Counted from the first letter of the stretch, positions 7,340-13,899 are shown. The stretch: DNA of 13,899 nt from a bacterium (GCA_009724975.1 SRXB01000020.1:1-13899); one strand, 5' to 3'. Notes: generated by a model not told the origin, from the letters alone. A program made the numbers and translations.

Positions 7340-8605
7340 ATGGATCGCACAAGCGGACTTTTTTCACCTGCGCTCGAAGCCGTCAGCCGCGACGAGATGC
7401 GTTCGCGCTTCGACGCGCAGATAAAGAAAACCCTTCGCCACGCTTACGAAAACGCACCAGCCGTCAAGGCCCTCATGGACTCGCGCAACATCTCCCCCTC
7501 GGACATAAAGAGCCTTGACGACCTCCACCTCATACCCGTGACCCCCAAGGCCGAGCTTGTAAGGATGCAGGCCGAGAATCCGCCCTTTGGCGGCCTCCTC
7601 GCCGTTCCCCTCTCCAAAATCAGGAGAATATTCCGCTCGCCAGGGCCAATAAGCGACCCGCAGGGAATAGACGAGGGCTGGGGCTGGGAAGAGGGCCTCT
7701 TCGCCTGCGGCTTTCGCCCTGGCGACGTGGCGGTAAACACCTTTTCCTACCACATGACCCCCGCCGGAATGATGTTCGACGATTCGCTCGGCAGGCTGGA
7801 ATGCGCCGTGATACCAACAGGCATAGGAGACCGCGAAGCCCAAATAGAAATACTCCGGTCATACTCCGTCACCGGCTACGTCGGAATGGCCTCGTTCCTC
7901 CTCCAGATCGGGCAAAAGGCGATAGAGATGGGGCTAGACCCCCAAAAGGACCTCTGCCTGAAAGCCGCCTTCAGCACCGCCGAACCCCTGCCCGACAGCC
8001 TGCGGAACTCGGTTCAGGATATGTTCGGCCTCATCCTTAGGCAGGGCTACGGCACCGCCGACTGCGGCTGCCTGGCCTACGAGTGCAACCTAAGGGGCGG
8101 CATGCACCTTACAACCCGCGCCTACGTGGAAATAGTCGACCCCCTGACCGGCAAACCCATGCCAAACGGGGAAACCGGCGAGGTTGTCGTAACCCTCTTC
8201 AACGAAGCCTACCCTCTGATACGTTTCGGAACGGGAGACCTCTCCGCCATAGACGAATCCTCCTGCGGTTGCAAAAGGACCAGCCCGAAACTGCGCGGCT
8301 GGCTAGGCAGGGCGGACCAATTGGTCAAAGTAAAGGGCATGTTCATCCATCCTGGCCTGGTGCAAAAGGCAATGGCGGAGTTCCCCGACTTCCAGAAATT
8401 CAGGGCCGTTGTCACACGCGAAGACAACCGCGACTACCTGACGCTAAAAATAGAAACAGCGGCTCCGCCTGAAAAAAGCGTTGTCGAGGCCCTTAAGAAG
8501 CGCCTGCGAGACCATTTGAAAATCGGCTGCGAAGTCTTTGCGTGCGCGCCGGATTCCCTCCCTTCGGACTCGAAAATTTTAGACGATCAAAGACAATGGG
8601 ACTAA
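7340..8605 (+). CDS. phenylacetate-CoA ligase (PaaK)-like adenylate-forming protein with divergent ATP site
   Basis: This is a 421-residue member of the PaaK / coenzyme F390 synthetase branch of AMP-forming ligases, expected to join an acid to CoA in the cytoplasm. The family framework is visible: an N-terminal helix pair, RQGYGTADCG at 234-243 in place of the usual YGLSE motif, PLIRFGTGDLS at 292-302 in place of RYRTRDL, the hinge GRADQLVKVKGMFIHP at 323-338, and a C-terminal K412 that could be the catalytic lysine. The normal P-loop (SSGTTG) is absent: its place is taken by FRSPGPISDPQG (98-109). Cysteines at 242, 244, 249, 309 and 311 may form a metal site. CGGAGG lies nine bases before the ATG. 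Membership of the family is clear; substrate and even catalytic activity are uncertain. Confidence 0.8.
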   Translation: MDRTSGLFSPALEAVSRDEMRSRFDAQIKKTLRHAYENAPAVKALMDSRNISPSDIKSLDDLHLIPVTPKAELVRMQAENPPFGGLLAVPLSKIRRIFRSPGPISDPQGIDEGWGWEEGLFACGFRPGDVAVNTFSYHMTPAGMMFDDSLGRLECAVIPTGIGDREAQIEILRSYSVTGYVGMASFLLQIGQKAIEMGLDPQKDLCLKAAFSTAEPLPDSLRNSVQDMFGLILRQGYGTADCGCLAYECNLRGGMHLTTRAYVEIVDPLTGKPMPNGETGEVVVTLFNEAYPLIRFGTGDLSAIDESSCGCKRTSPKLRGWLGRADQLVKVKGMFIHPGLVQKAMAEFPDFQKFRAVVTREDNRDYLTLKIETAAPPEKSVVEALKKRLRDHLKIGCEVFACAPDSLPSDSKILDDQRQWD

Positions 8606-9063
8606 AAAGGGAAACGGCCGACACCGAACCCGCCAGTCCGGCTTCGGCCGACGCGGAGACCGGCAAAAAGGTAAGGCGCCGACGCCGCAACGCCGGTTAC
8701 AACCTCTCTATCGGAGAGGTTGCCGCCGCGGTGGGCCTGACCACCCGAACCGTACGCTATTATGAAGACATGGGACTTCTCGGGAACATAAAGCGGGATA
8801 AAAACGGCAGAAGAATATATTCCGGCGAAGAGGTCAAACGCCTTGAGCTCATCCTGCGAATGAAGCTCCTCGGGCTATCCCTGCAGGAGATGCAAATGTT
8901 CAAAAGCGTTCGCTCGCTCGGCAGGGACAAAGGCCAAACGGCGAGCCTCCTCCTGGACGCCCTCGACCGGCACATAGCCTCTATAGACAAAAAAGTCGAA
9001 CAGCTGGCCTCTTTGAAAAAAGATATTGAAGACCACAAACTTAAAGTCAGGGGTAAAAACTAG
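8596..9063 (+). CDS. MerR-family transcriptional regulator
   Basis: This is a 155-residue DNA-binding regulator. A disordered, basic N-terminal tail (KKVRRRRR at 24-31) precedes the winged helix-turn-helix, which starts near 35 (YNLSIGEVAAAVGLTTRTVR, then YYEDMGLL, then RRIYSGEEVKRL). A C-terminal helix of about 50 residues (105-150) would form the dimer coiled coil. It has no cysteine, so it is not a CueR/MerR-like metal sensor. The ATG at 8596 overlaps the end of the ligase gene by 10 bp. A GTG at 8542 is in frame but lies deeper inside the ligase gene with no ribosome binding site. In other bacteria MerR proteins of the LiuR type control branched-chain acid catabolism; the lyase gene next door makes that role plausible here but unproven. 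Confidence 0.85.
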   Translation: MGLKRETADTEPASPASADAETGKKVRRRRRNAGYNLSIGEVAAAVGLTTRTVRYYEDMGLLGNIKRDKNGRRIYSGEEVKRLELILRMKLLGLSLQEMQMFKSVRSLGRDKGQTASLLLDALDRHIASIDKKVEQLASLKKDIEDHKLKVRGKN

Positions 9064-9075
9064 CCGGTTGAATTC

Positions 9076-9961
9076 ATGAGAAAAAATCTTCCCGACCTCT
9101 CCGCGTTGCCCAAAGAGGTGGAAATAGTAGACGTTTCCGCCAGAGACGGGCTTCAATCCCTTCCCTTTCCCCTCCCTACCCACAAGAGGGTTCTCTGGAT
9201 TCGGGCTCTTCTTGAGGCGGGACTGCGCGAGGTGGAGGGAGGAGCGTTCGTCTCGGAGGAACGCGTGCCGACGATGGCGGGTACGGAGGAGGTCTTCGCC
9301 GCCCTCTCCGATTTGGAGAAAGAAAGGGTCTGGGCGCTGGCCCCGAATGAAAAAGGCTTTTCAAGGGCGGCCAAGGCCGGTGCGAAAAAAAATAATCTGC
9401 CTGGCTTCGGCGACCGAAAAACACAGCAGGGAAAACCTAGGGGCTCCAGTCGATAAAATCATAGAGGGGCTTGGGTCCATAGCCGAAACGGCGCGGGGCG
9501 CCGACATAGAGACAAGGGTTGCGCTCTCAATGGCCTTCGGCTCTCCCGAACAGGCCAAAACACCCCAAGAGGAAGTGCTTGGCATCTGTGCGCGCCTTCG
9601 CGACGCTGGATTCGCGAAGATAATACTTTGCGACACCTACGGTGCGGCCTCGCCCAAAGACGTCATAAGCCTGCTAGGCAAAATCTCCGATATTTACTGG
9701 CCCCGCAACATCACCCTTCACATGCACGACACCTTCGGCCACGCGCTAGCCAACATATTTGCCGGCCTTCTGTGCGGCGTAAGCCGTTTCGATTCAGCGA
9801 TGAACGGCCTCGGCGGCTGTCCGTTCGTGCCGGAGGCCAAGGGCAACGTTGATACGCTGGCGCTGGCCGGGTTTTTGCGCTCCCTTGACATACAAAACTC
9901 TCTGGACGAGGCGAAACTGGCAAAAGCCTCAGCCTACTGCCGCGGGCTTCTAAACCCCTGA
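9076..9961 (+). pseudogene. hydroxymethylglutaryl-CoA lyase-like gene interrupted by a one-base frameshift
   Basis: The gene would encode a TIM-barrel lyase of the HMGL-like family, splitting 3-hydroxy-3-methylglutaryl-CoA to acetoacetate and acetyl-CoA, the last step of leucine degradation. It is open in one frame from 9076 to a stop at 9454-9456, while the conserved C-terminal part continues in the next frame to 9961. The switch falls at eight A (9385-9392): with seven A the reading becomes AGAKKIICLASATEK and gives an intact 294-residue protein, the usual family length. Catalytic features lie on both sides: R23-D24 in SARDGLQ, E54, the metal-binding pair H215/H217 in HMHDTFG, and C248 in GLGGCPF. 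Some motifs differ from the standard enzyme (GGAFVSEE for TSFVSPK, LCDTYGAASP for GDTIG). Real mutation, transcript slippage and assembly error all fit. It starts 12 nt after the MerR gene. Confidence 0.75.
9385..9392 (+). other. A8 homopolymer at the lyase frameshift site
   Basis: Eight consecutive A bases lie in frame after GCG. One A fewer restores the lyase frame. A -1 ribosomal slip on this run would enter the wrong frame; a +1 shift or loss of one A in the transcript is needed. Confidence 0.85.
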
Positions 9962-9973
9962 CCCTCCGCCAGC

Positions 9974-10804
9974 TTAAACGCCAAGCAGCCTTGCGGCATT
10001 CCCGTAGAAAACAGCATCCTTTTGCGCCTCGTCGAGGGGAAGCTCGTTAATCGCCCTCACCCCATCCGCGTATTCATGGCTGATCCCCGGAAAATCAGTG
10101 GCGAAAAGAATCTTGTGCGCAGCCTCTCCGACAAGTCCGAGGGGCGCTTCCATGCGGCCTTTCGGGCTGTCCATGAAGGTGTAGGCGGTATCCAGGTAAA
10201 GATTGTCCCACTCAAGAGCCGCCCTGAGGAATTTTTCCGGCTCGTGGCACCCCAGATGCGCAACGATGCATTTTAATTCGGGAAACCGCTTCAATACCGG
10301 CTCAAAGAGGTCGTAGCCGACAAAATCCCCAGGGAAGGGCCCGGTGCCCGCGTGAAACATCACCAGGCCGCCTTCTTCAATCGTCTCCTCGTAGAGCGGC
10401 CACAACCGCCTGTCGCAAGGGGCGACCTTTTGCACCTGACAATGGACCTTGAATCCCCTAAGCCCCATCGAGAAGGCGTTCTTTGCCATCCCGCGCAGAT
10501 CGTCGTCGTCCTGATGGGCGCAACCCAAAGATATCGCCTTGGGGGAAAAAGACGGCAGCTCGGCGTAAAACCTGTTCAGCTCCCCGGCTATCCCCGGCTT
10601 GTGGGCATACCCGAAGGCCAGGTAGCGGCAAAGCCCTTCGGTGCTTTCCAGAAGGGAGGCCGCATCCCTCCATGTACCCTTGTAAAGAAGGTCCCAGCCC
10701 GCATTGACCGAAAACCAGTTGCGGATTGCGGCATAAAGCTTGTCCGGCATGATGTGCGTATGGATATCTATCCATCTTTGGGGCAAGGGCGTCTTTTCCG
10801 TCAC
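9974..10804 (-). CDS. amidohydrolase_2-family metal-dependent hydrolase/decarboxylase
   Basis: This is a 276-residue TIM-barrel enzyme of the amidohydrolase superfamily, ACMSD/amidohydrolase_2 branch, which hydrolyses or decarboxylates small organic acids with a bound divalent metal. Expected metal ligands are visible: H15 and H17 in DIHTH, H151 in MFHAG, H183 in IVAHLG and D236 in FATDFPG. The start is GTG at 10804, since DIHTH must lie near the N-terminus and no ATG precedes it. The ribosome binding site is weak (GAAGAGAAG). That GTG overlaps the stop of a short unassigned frame as GTGA. The gene converges on the lyase gene with 12 bp between stops, and no clear bidirectional terminator is seen. 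The substrate is unknown; a link to ring or branched-chain acid breakdown would be a guess. Confidence 0.85.
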   Translation of the reverse strand: MTEKTPLPQRWIDIHTHIMPDKLYAAIRNWFSVNAGWDLLYKGTWRDAASLLESTEGLCRYLAFGYAHKPGIAGELNRFYAELPSFSPKAISLGCAHQDDDDLRGMAKNAFSMGLRGFKVHCQVQKVAPCDRRLWPLYEETIEEGGLVMFHAGTGPFPGDFVGYDLFEPVLKRFPELKCIVAHLGCHEPEKFLRAALEWDNLYLDTAYTFMDSPKGRMEAPLGLVGEAAHKILFATDFPGISHEYADGVRAINELPLDEAQKDAVFYGNAARLLGV

Positions 10805-10994
10805 TTTACTTCTCTTCGCATGGTTGCCGTCCTGCCCTTCAGGCCTAAAAAACCGCGCTGGCGCTCCTTAAGCGAGAGGGCGAAAATCGGGGCCAAAACG
10901 CGCTTTTCAATTTTCCGATACCTATCATCCCCTAAGCTCGCACATGAAATGCTTCCATCCGCCATTTCAAGGAATTTGGCGAAAAAGCCAGGGA

Positions 10995-12779
10995 CTAACC
11001 GCCGGATAATCTTTGGAGCATCTCCCTTGCGCGCAGGGCCTGCGCCGACTGCCCGCCTGCCTCGCAACTTCTGGCCAGCCCCTCCCACGCCCTGGCGCTT
11101 GAAGGGTCAAGGGCAGTGGCATCCCTGAAATGCTGAATCGCCGGTGCATATTTCCCCTGCCTGAAAAAGCCTTCGGCGGCTGTCATCGAAGCGCCGAACT
11201 CGCCGCCGTAACCCGCGATAGCCGCCATCGCGCCGAACTCCCCGGGCCAGCGCCTTATGTTCCAGATCGCCCTTTGCGCCGCCTCGGCCAACCTGCCTGA
11301 CTTGCGCAACGCCTCTTCAAGACTTATTTGGGCCTGCGGATAATCGGGATTTCTTAGCGCGGCGTATTCAAAAGCCCTCGCCGCCTCGGCGTGGCGACCG
11401 GTCTTAAGGGCGGCAAGCCCCAGCGAAAAGCTGTTCCAGGGATAATCTGGCGCCATCGCGTTTACGGCCGCAAGCCGCCGGTAGGCTTCTTCCGGCAACC
11501 CCGCGTTTTCATAAGCCACGCCAAGGCTGTGGAGAGCCAAAACATTTTCCCGCCCCGAGACCTTCTCCATATAGCCGAACAAGGTAATTGAGTCTTTCCA
11601 GCGCGAAACCTGCCTGTAAGAAAGCGCGGTCAAAACCGCCAGAAGGGCCGCCGCAAATGCGACCGCCGGAGCCGCCCGCCATCCCAGCCCCCCGTAGAGA
11701 CTCCAAAGGCCGAAAACAAGGGCCGGAAGAAGGAAAATATGCGGGAAATAGGTGAACCTGTCCGCCACCGACATGAGCCCTATCGAAGCTACGCCGCTCA
11801 CCGGCAAAAGCATCGGCAAATACCAGCACCAACCAGCGAAAAACTCCCCCGACCGCTCTTTGAAGCGCCAAAGCGCCCACGACAAGACGCACAGCGCAAC
11901 CAGCGAAGCCGCGCCCAAAGCAAGCGCCCTGGAATCGACCTCGCGTCCCGCCTCCATCACGAGGTCAACGGGCCAAAAAGTCTTGTGAAGGTAAATCCAG
12001 TAGGAGGATGAAGCGGTGGCGATTCCTCCCGCAAGAGCGCCGAGGCCGCTTTTTTGCGCCACGAAAGCCCCCCTTTGGCCCATAACCGTCACAATGGAAA
12101 AAACAATCGAAACGGCGGCGAAGGGGGCTTTTTCGAGGAGAAGTTTCCTTGTTCCGGTTGCCCCGGATCTCTCCAGAGGCCAAAAGTCGAGCGCCAGAAG
12201 AGCCGCTGGCAGCAAAACGACGGCGGGCTTTGAGGCGTTTGCCGCCGCAAAGAGTAAAACCGAGGCCGCGAGCCATGATTTACCGGGATTTTTTGCATAT
12301 TGCAGGTAAGCGATGAGCGAGAGGAGGAGAAAAAATCCGCAAAGGACATCCTTTCGCTCGGTTATCCAGGCCACCGACTCAGCCCGAAGCGGGTGGAGGC
12401 CGAAAAAAGCCGCCGCGAAAAAACTTTTCCAGGTAGAGCCGGTTGCGGCGCGCAAAAAACCGAACAGCAAAAGGACGTTGACCGTATGCAGGATCGCGTT
12501 AGTGCGGTGGAACGCGCTTGGGCTCATCCCCGAAACACTTATGTCGGCCATGTAGGAGAGCCAGGTGGCCGGAATCCAGTAGGCCTCGTAAAAAGAGGAA
12601 AAGGCCGCCCCTATTCCCTTCAGCGTCAAGCCGCCGGAGATAATCGGGTTGATGGTGGTGTACCGTTCGTCGTCGATGTTTATGTAGCCAAAACCCACGC
12701 TCTGCCAATAGACGATTAGGCAGAGGGCCGCGAGAATCGCTGCGGCAACCGCGGCTAAGCGATGCTCCCTTATCGTCAA
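10995..12779 (-). CDS. GT-C-type multi-spanning membrane protein with C-terminal TPR repeats (TMTC-like)
   Basis: This 594-residue inner-membrane protein belongs to the bacterial relatives of the TMTC/DUF1736 and Dol-P-mannose-type glycosyltransferases. After a first membrane span (about 8-26) comes the acidic motif INIDDERY with D36-D37, the place of the catalytic acid in GT-C enzymes. The conserved block GLHPLRAESVAWITERKDVL follows at 127-146. About ten further hydrophobic spans run to residue 390. From about 410 to 594 there are at least four TPR units (for example LALHSLGVAYENAG, FSLGLAALKTGRHAEAA, GKYAPAIQHFRDA). The start is TTG at 12779, with GGAG seven bases ahead, only 4 nt after the flavoprotein stop. 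It probably moves a lipid-linked sugar to a periplasmic target; donor and target are unknown. Confidence 0.8.
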   Translation of the reverse strand: MTIREHRLAAVAAAILAALCLIVYWQSVGFGYINIDDERYTTINPIISGGLTLKGIGAAFSSFYEAYWIPATWLSYMADISVSGMSPSAFHRTNAILHTVNVLLLFGFLRAATGSTWKSFFAAAFFGLHPLRAESVAWITERKDVLCGFFLLLSLIAYLQYAKNPGKSWLAASVLLFAAANASKPAVVLLPAALLALDFWPLERSGATGTRKLLLEKAPFAAVSIVFSIVTVMGQRGAFVAQKSGLGALAGGIATASSSYWIYLHKTFWPVDLVMEAGREVDSRALALGAASLVALCVLSWALWRFKERSGEFFAGWCWYLPMLLPVSGVASIGLMSVADRFTYFPHIFLLPALVFGLWSLYGGLGWRAAPAVAFAAALLAVLTALSYRQVSRWKDSITLFGYMEKVSGRENVLALHSLGVAYENAGLPEEAYRRLAAVNAMAPDYPWNSFSLGLAALKTGRHAEAARAFEYAALRNPDYPQAQISLEEALRKSGRLAEAAQRAIWNIRRWPGEFGAMAAIAGYGGEFGASMTAAEGFFRQGKYAPAIQHFRDATALDPSSARAWEGLARSCEAGGQSAQALRAREMLQRLSGG

Positions 12780-12783
12780 AATC

Positions 12784-13365
12784 CTACTCCGCCTTTTTTA
12801 TCGCCTTCAGGAGCCAGGCCATGTTTTCTCCGAGGTTCTTCATGTTGGCCAGCCCCTCGGCGTCGCCCTCCACCTCTCCAACGTTTCTGCCGACACCGAA
12901 ATTCCAGTAGGTGGAGCCAGGAACGACCATCTGATTTATCAAAAAAAAGTGGTTCAGGGTGTCGAAGACGTGGAGCGCGCCGCCGCGCCTCACCGCGACG
13001 ACGCCTGCGCCGACTTTTCGTCGCAAAAGCCCCCCGTTGCCGAGGCAAACATAGCCGGCCCGGTCTATCAAAGCCTTCATCTCGGCGCTGACATCGGTGA
13101 AATAGGTAGGCGAGCCAAGGATGATGCCGTCGGCCTCGCGCATCTTCTCCACGTAGCCGTTTAGCCCGTCATTGTCTATGACGCAGCGGCCATCCTTGTT
13201 TTCACGGCATTTCATGCATGCGGTGCAACCCCTCAGGGCCTTGCCGCCCACCTGCACAAGTTCAGTCTCTATGCCCGACGCTTCCAGAGACCTGAAAACC
13301 TCGCTGATAAGTATTTCGGTATTTCCTCCCTTGCGCGGGCTGCCGTTAAAAGCCACTACTTTCAT
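12784..13365 (-). CDS. iron-sulfur flavoprotein (Isf-like, NADPH-dependent FMN reductase fold)
   Basis: This is a 193-residue cytoplasmic redox protein. The N-terminal MKVVAFNGSPRKGGNT (1-16) is the FMN phosphate-binding loop of the flavodoxin-like NADPH-dependent FMN reductase family. Cysteines 47, 50, 53 and 61 make a C-x2-C-x2-C-x7-C pattern, the compact [4Fe-4S] motif of Methanosarcina-type iron-sulfur flavoproteins. GSPTYFTDVSAEMKALIDR further on is the flavin-binding loop. The ATG at 13365 has GGGAG eight bases ahead. An open frame extends about 200 bp further upstream, but that stretch is AT-rich, has no family resemblance and is rejected. Members typically shuttle electrons between ferredoxin and O2/H2O2 or other acceptors in anaerobes. 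It is the first gene of a pair with the TPR membrane protein and divergent from cysK. Confidence 0.87.
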   Translation of the reverse strand: MKVVAFNGSPRKGGNTEILISEVFRSLEASGIETELVQVGGKALRGCTACMKCRENKDGRCVIDNDGLNGYVEKMREADGIILGSPTYFTDVSAEMKALIDRAGYVCLGNGGLLRRKVGAGVVAVRRGGALHVFDTLNHFFLINQMVVPGSTYWNFGVGRNVGEVEGDAEGLANMKNLGENMAWLLKAIKKAE

Positions 13366-13491
13366 GAAAAAATCTCCCTTGAAAAAATTTTCGCCAGCCA
13401 ACATCTCGCCACAGCCCGCTTTACTTTGCAAGGCCGTAAAAAAGGTTTTGCGCGCACTCTTCAGCCAGTCGCAATTCACACACCAAATTAC

Positions 13492-13516
13492 GTGTATATA
13501 AATTTTTATTTTACAC
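13492..13516. promoter_or_regulatory. imperfect dyad in the flavoprotein-cysK intergenic region
   Basis: GTGTA (13492-13496) and ATAAA (13498-13502) mirror TTTAT (13505-13509) and TACAC (13512-13516), offset by one base. The 25-bp A/T-rich dyad adjoins the candidate cysK -35 element and could be an operator for cysK or for the divergent flavoprotein gene. In AT-rich DNA such symmetry can be accidental. Confidence 0.25.
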
Positions 13517-13545
13517 TTGCTGGATGTGCTTTTTGTGGTTATATA
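13517..13545 (+). promoter_or_regulatory. candidate sigma70-type promoter for cysK
   Basis: TTGCTG (13517-13522) and TATATA (13540-13545) are separated by an ideal 17 bp. A start near 13552 would leave a short leader of about 26 nt before the cysK ATG at 13578, with AAGGAG at 13566-13571. The intergenic stretch 13366-13577 contains no other gene that could be supported. Confidence 0.5.
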
Positions 13546-13577
13546 TTTATCAAGGCAATAGAACAAAGGAGAAGGAC

Positions 13578-13899
13578 ATGGAGCTGATATACTCTGACAA
13601 CTCTCTTTCGATAGGCAAAACCCCTCTTGTGAGGCTAAACAGGATAACCCAGGGGGTTGGTGCGACTGTTTTGGCCAAAATAGAGGGGAGAAATCCAGGC
13701 TATTCTGTTAAGTGCAGGATCGGGACCTCGATGATACTGGACGCGGAGAAGCGCGGCCTGTTGAAGAGGGGCGGGGAGATTATAGAACCCACCAGCGGCA
13801 ATACCGGCATAGCGCTGGCCCACGTGGCGGCGGCGCGCGGCTACCCGATAACACTAACCATGCCCGAGACGATGAGTCTGGAAAGGCGCAAAGTATTGG
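13578..13899 (+). CDS. cysK: cysteine synthase A (O-acetylserine sulfhydrylase), N-terminal part, cut by window end
   Basis: This is a PLP enzyme that makes L-cysteine from O-acetylserine and sulfide. Only 107 codons are inside the window. The visible part follows CysK closely: an N-terminal DNSLSIGKTPLVRLNRI, then NPGYSVKCRIG with the PLP-binding lysine K45, then PTSGNTGIAL at 71-80 (the substrate-binding loop), and TMPETMSLERRK near the cut. Several of these blocks match my memory of E. coli CysK almost residue for residue. The ATG at 13578 has AAGGAG six bases ahead. The gene is not fused or shifted in the visible part. It diverges from the iron-sulfur flavoprotein gene. CysK is the best reading; CysM is less likely because the CysK-type NPxxSVKCRIG form is present. 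Confidence 0.93.
   Translation, partial: MELIYSDNSLSIGKTPLVRLNRITQGVGATVLAKIEGRNPGYSVKCRIGTSMILDAEKRGLLKRGGEIIEPTSGNTGIALAHVAAARGYPITLTMPETMSLERRKVL

Noticed and set aside
8542..8595. Earlier GTG start for the MerR gene
   Set aside because: It lies further inside the ligase gene, has no ribosome binding site and adds 18 residues unlike the family.
9385..9393. Programmed -1 ribosomal frameshift on the A-rich run in the lyase gene
   Set aside because: The downstream coding frame needs a +1 shift (or loss of one A), so a -1 slip would enter the wrong frame.
10960..10981. Terminator for the TPR membrane protein gene
   Set aside because: CGCCA/TGGCG gives only five pairs with mismatches beyond, and no T-run follows on the minus strand.
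13366..13566. N-terminal extension of the flavoprotein reading frame
   Set aside because: The FMN-loop N-terminus begins at the ATG at 13365 with its own ribosome binding site; the upstream part is AT-rich intergenic DNA.
1..13899. Search for tRNA, rRNA, CRISPR, insertion sequences and phage genes
   Set aside because: No cloverleaf-like, spaced-repeat, transposase or integrase signal was seen on reading; this was by eye and not by a profile search.

Overview
The window looks like part of the chromosome of a Gram-negative anaerobe. Its genes are GC-rich, mostly C-ending in third position, with conspicuous AUA isoleucine codons. The best guess is a member of the former Deltaproteobacteria (Desulfobacterota / Desulfuromonadia-like). 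This rests on gene content and order (a liv-type ABC transporter with acyl-CoA ligase genes at both ends, an iron-sulfur flavoprotein, a TPR-tailed GT-C membrane protein), not on a marker gene. No rRNA, tRNA, CRISPR array, IS element or phage gene was seen.

Positions 1-288 are an AT-rich non-coding leader with a candidate promoter (183-212) and a 7-bp stem-loop (232-259). From 289 to 9961 all genes run on the plus strand with short gaps or overlaps and look like one long operon: livG (289-1080), a long-chain acyl-CoA synthetase (1095-3017), livH (3033-4034), livM (4093-5154), a LivK-type binding protein (5238-6404), livF (6518-7312), a phenylacetate-CoA-ligase-like protein (7340-8605), a MerR-family regulator (8596-9063) and an HMG-CoA-lyase gene (9076-9961). 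The last is broken by one extra base in an A8 run. Stem-loops lie in three of the larger gaps, and the one after the binding-protein gene resembles a terminator or 3'-end stabiliser.

From 9974 to 13365 three genes lie on the minus strand, convergent with the operon: an amidohydrolase_2-family protein, a large GT-C membrane protein with a TPR tail, and an iron-sulfur flavoprotein. The flavoprotein and TPR genes are 4 nt apart and probably co-transcribed. A 212-bp AT-rich divergent region follows, with a candidate promoter and an imperfect dyad, and then the first 107 codons of cysteine synthase A (cysK), cut by the window end.

Together the plus-strand genes encode a complete ABC importer (binding protein, two permeases, two ATPases), two adenylate-forming enzymes, a regulator of the type that often controls acyl-CoA or branched-chain catabolism, and a lyase acting on HMG-CoA-like substrates. 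A reasonable inference is import of a carboxylic acid (branched-chain, aromatic or fatty acid, or a branched-chain amino acid), CoA activation and breakdown. The substrate cannot be read from the sequence. The most noteworthy points are the ligase-transporter linkage, the PaaK-like protein that lacks the usual ATP-binding P-loop, the single-base frameshift in the lyase, and the very different isoleucine codon choice of the binding-protein gene compared with its permease neighbour.
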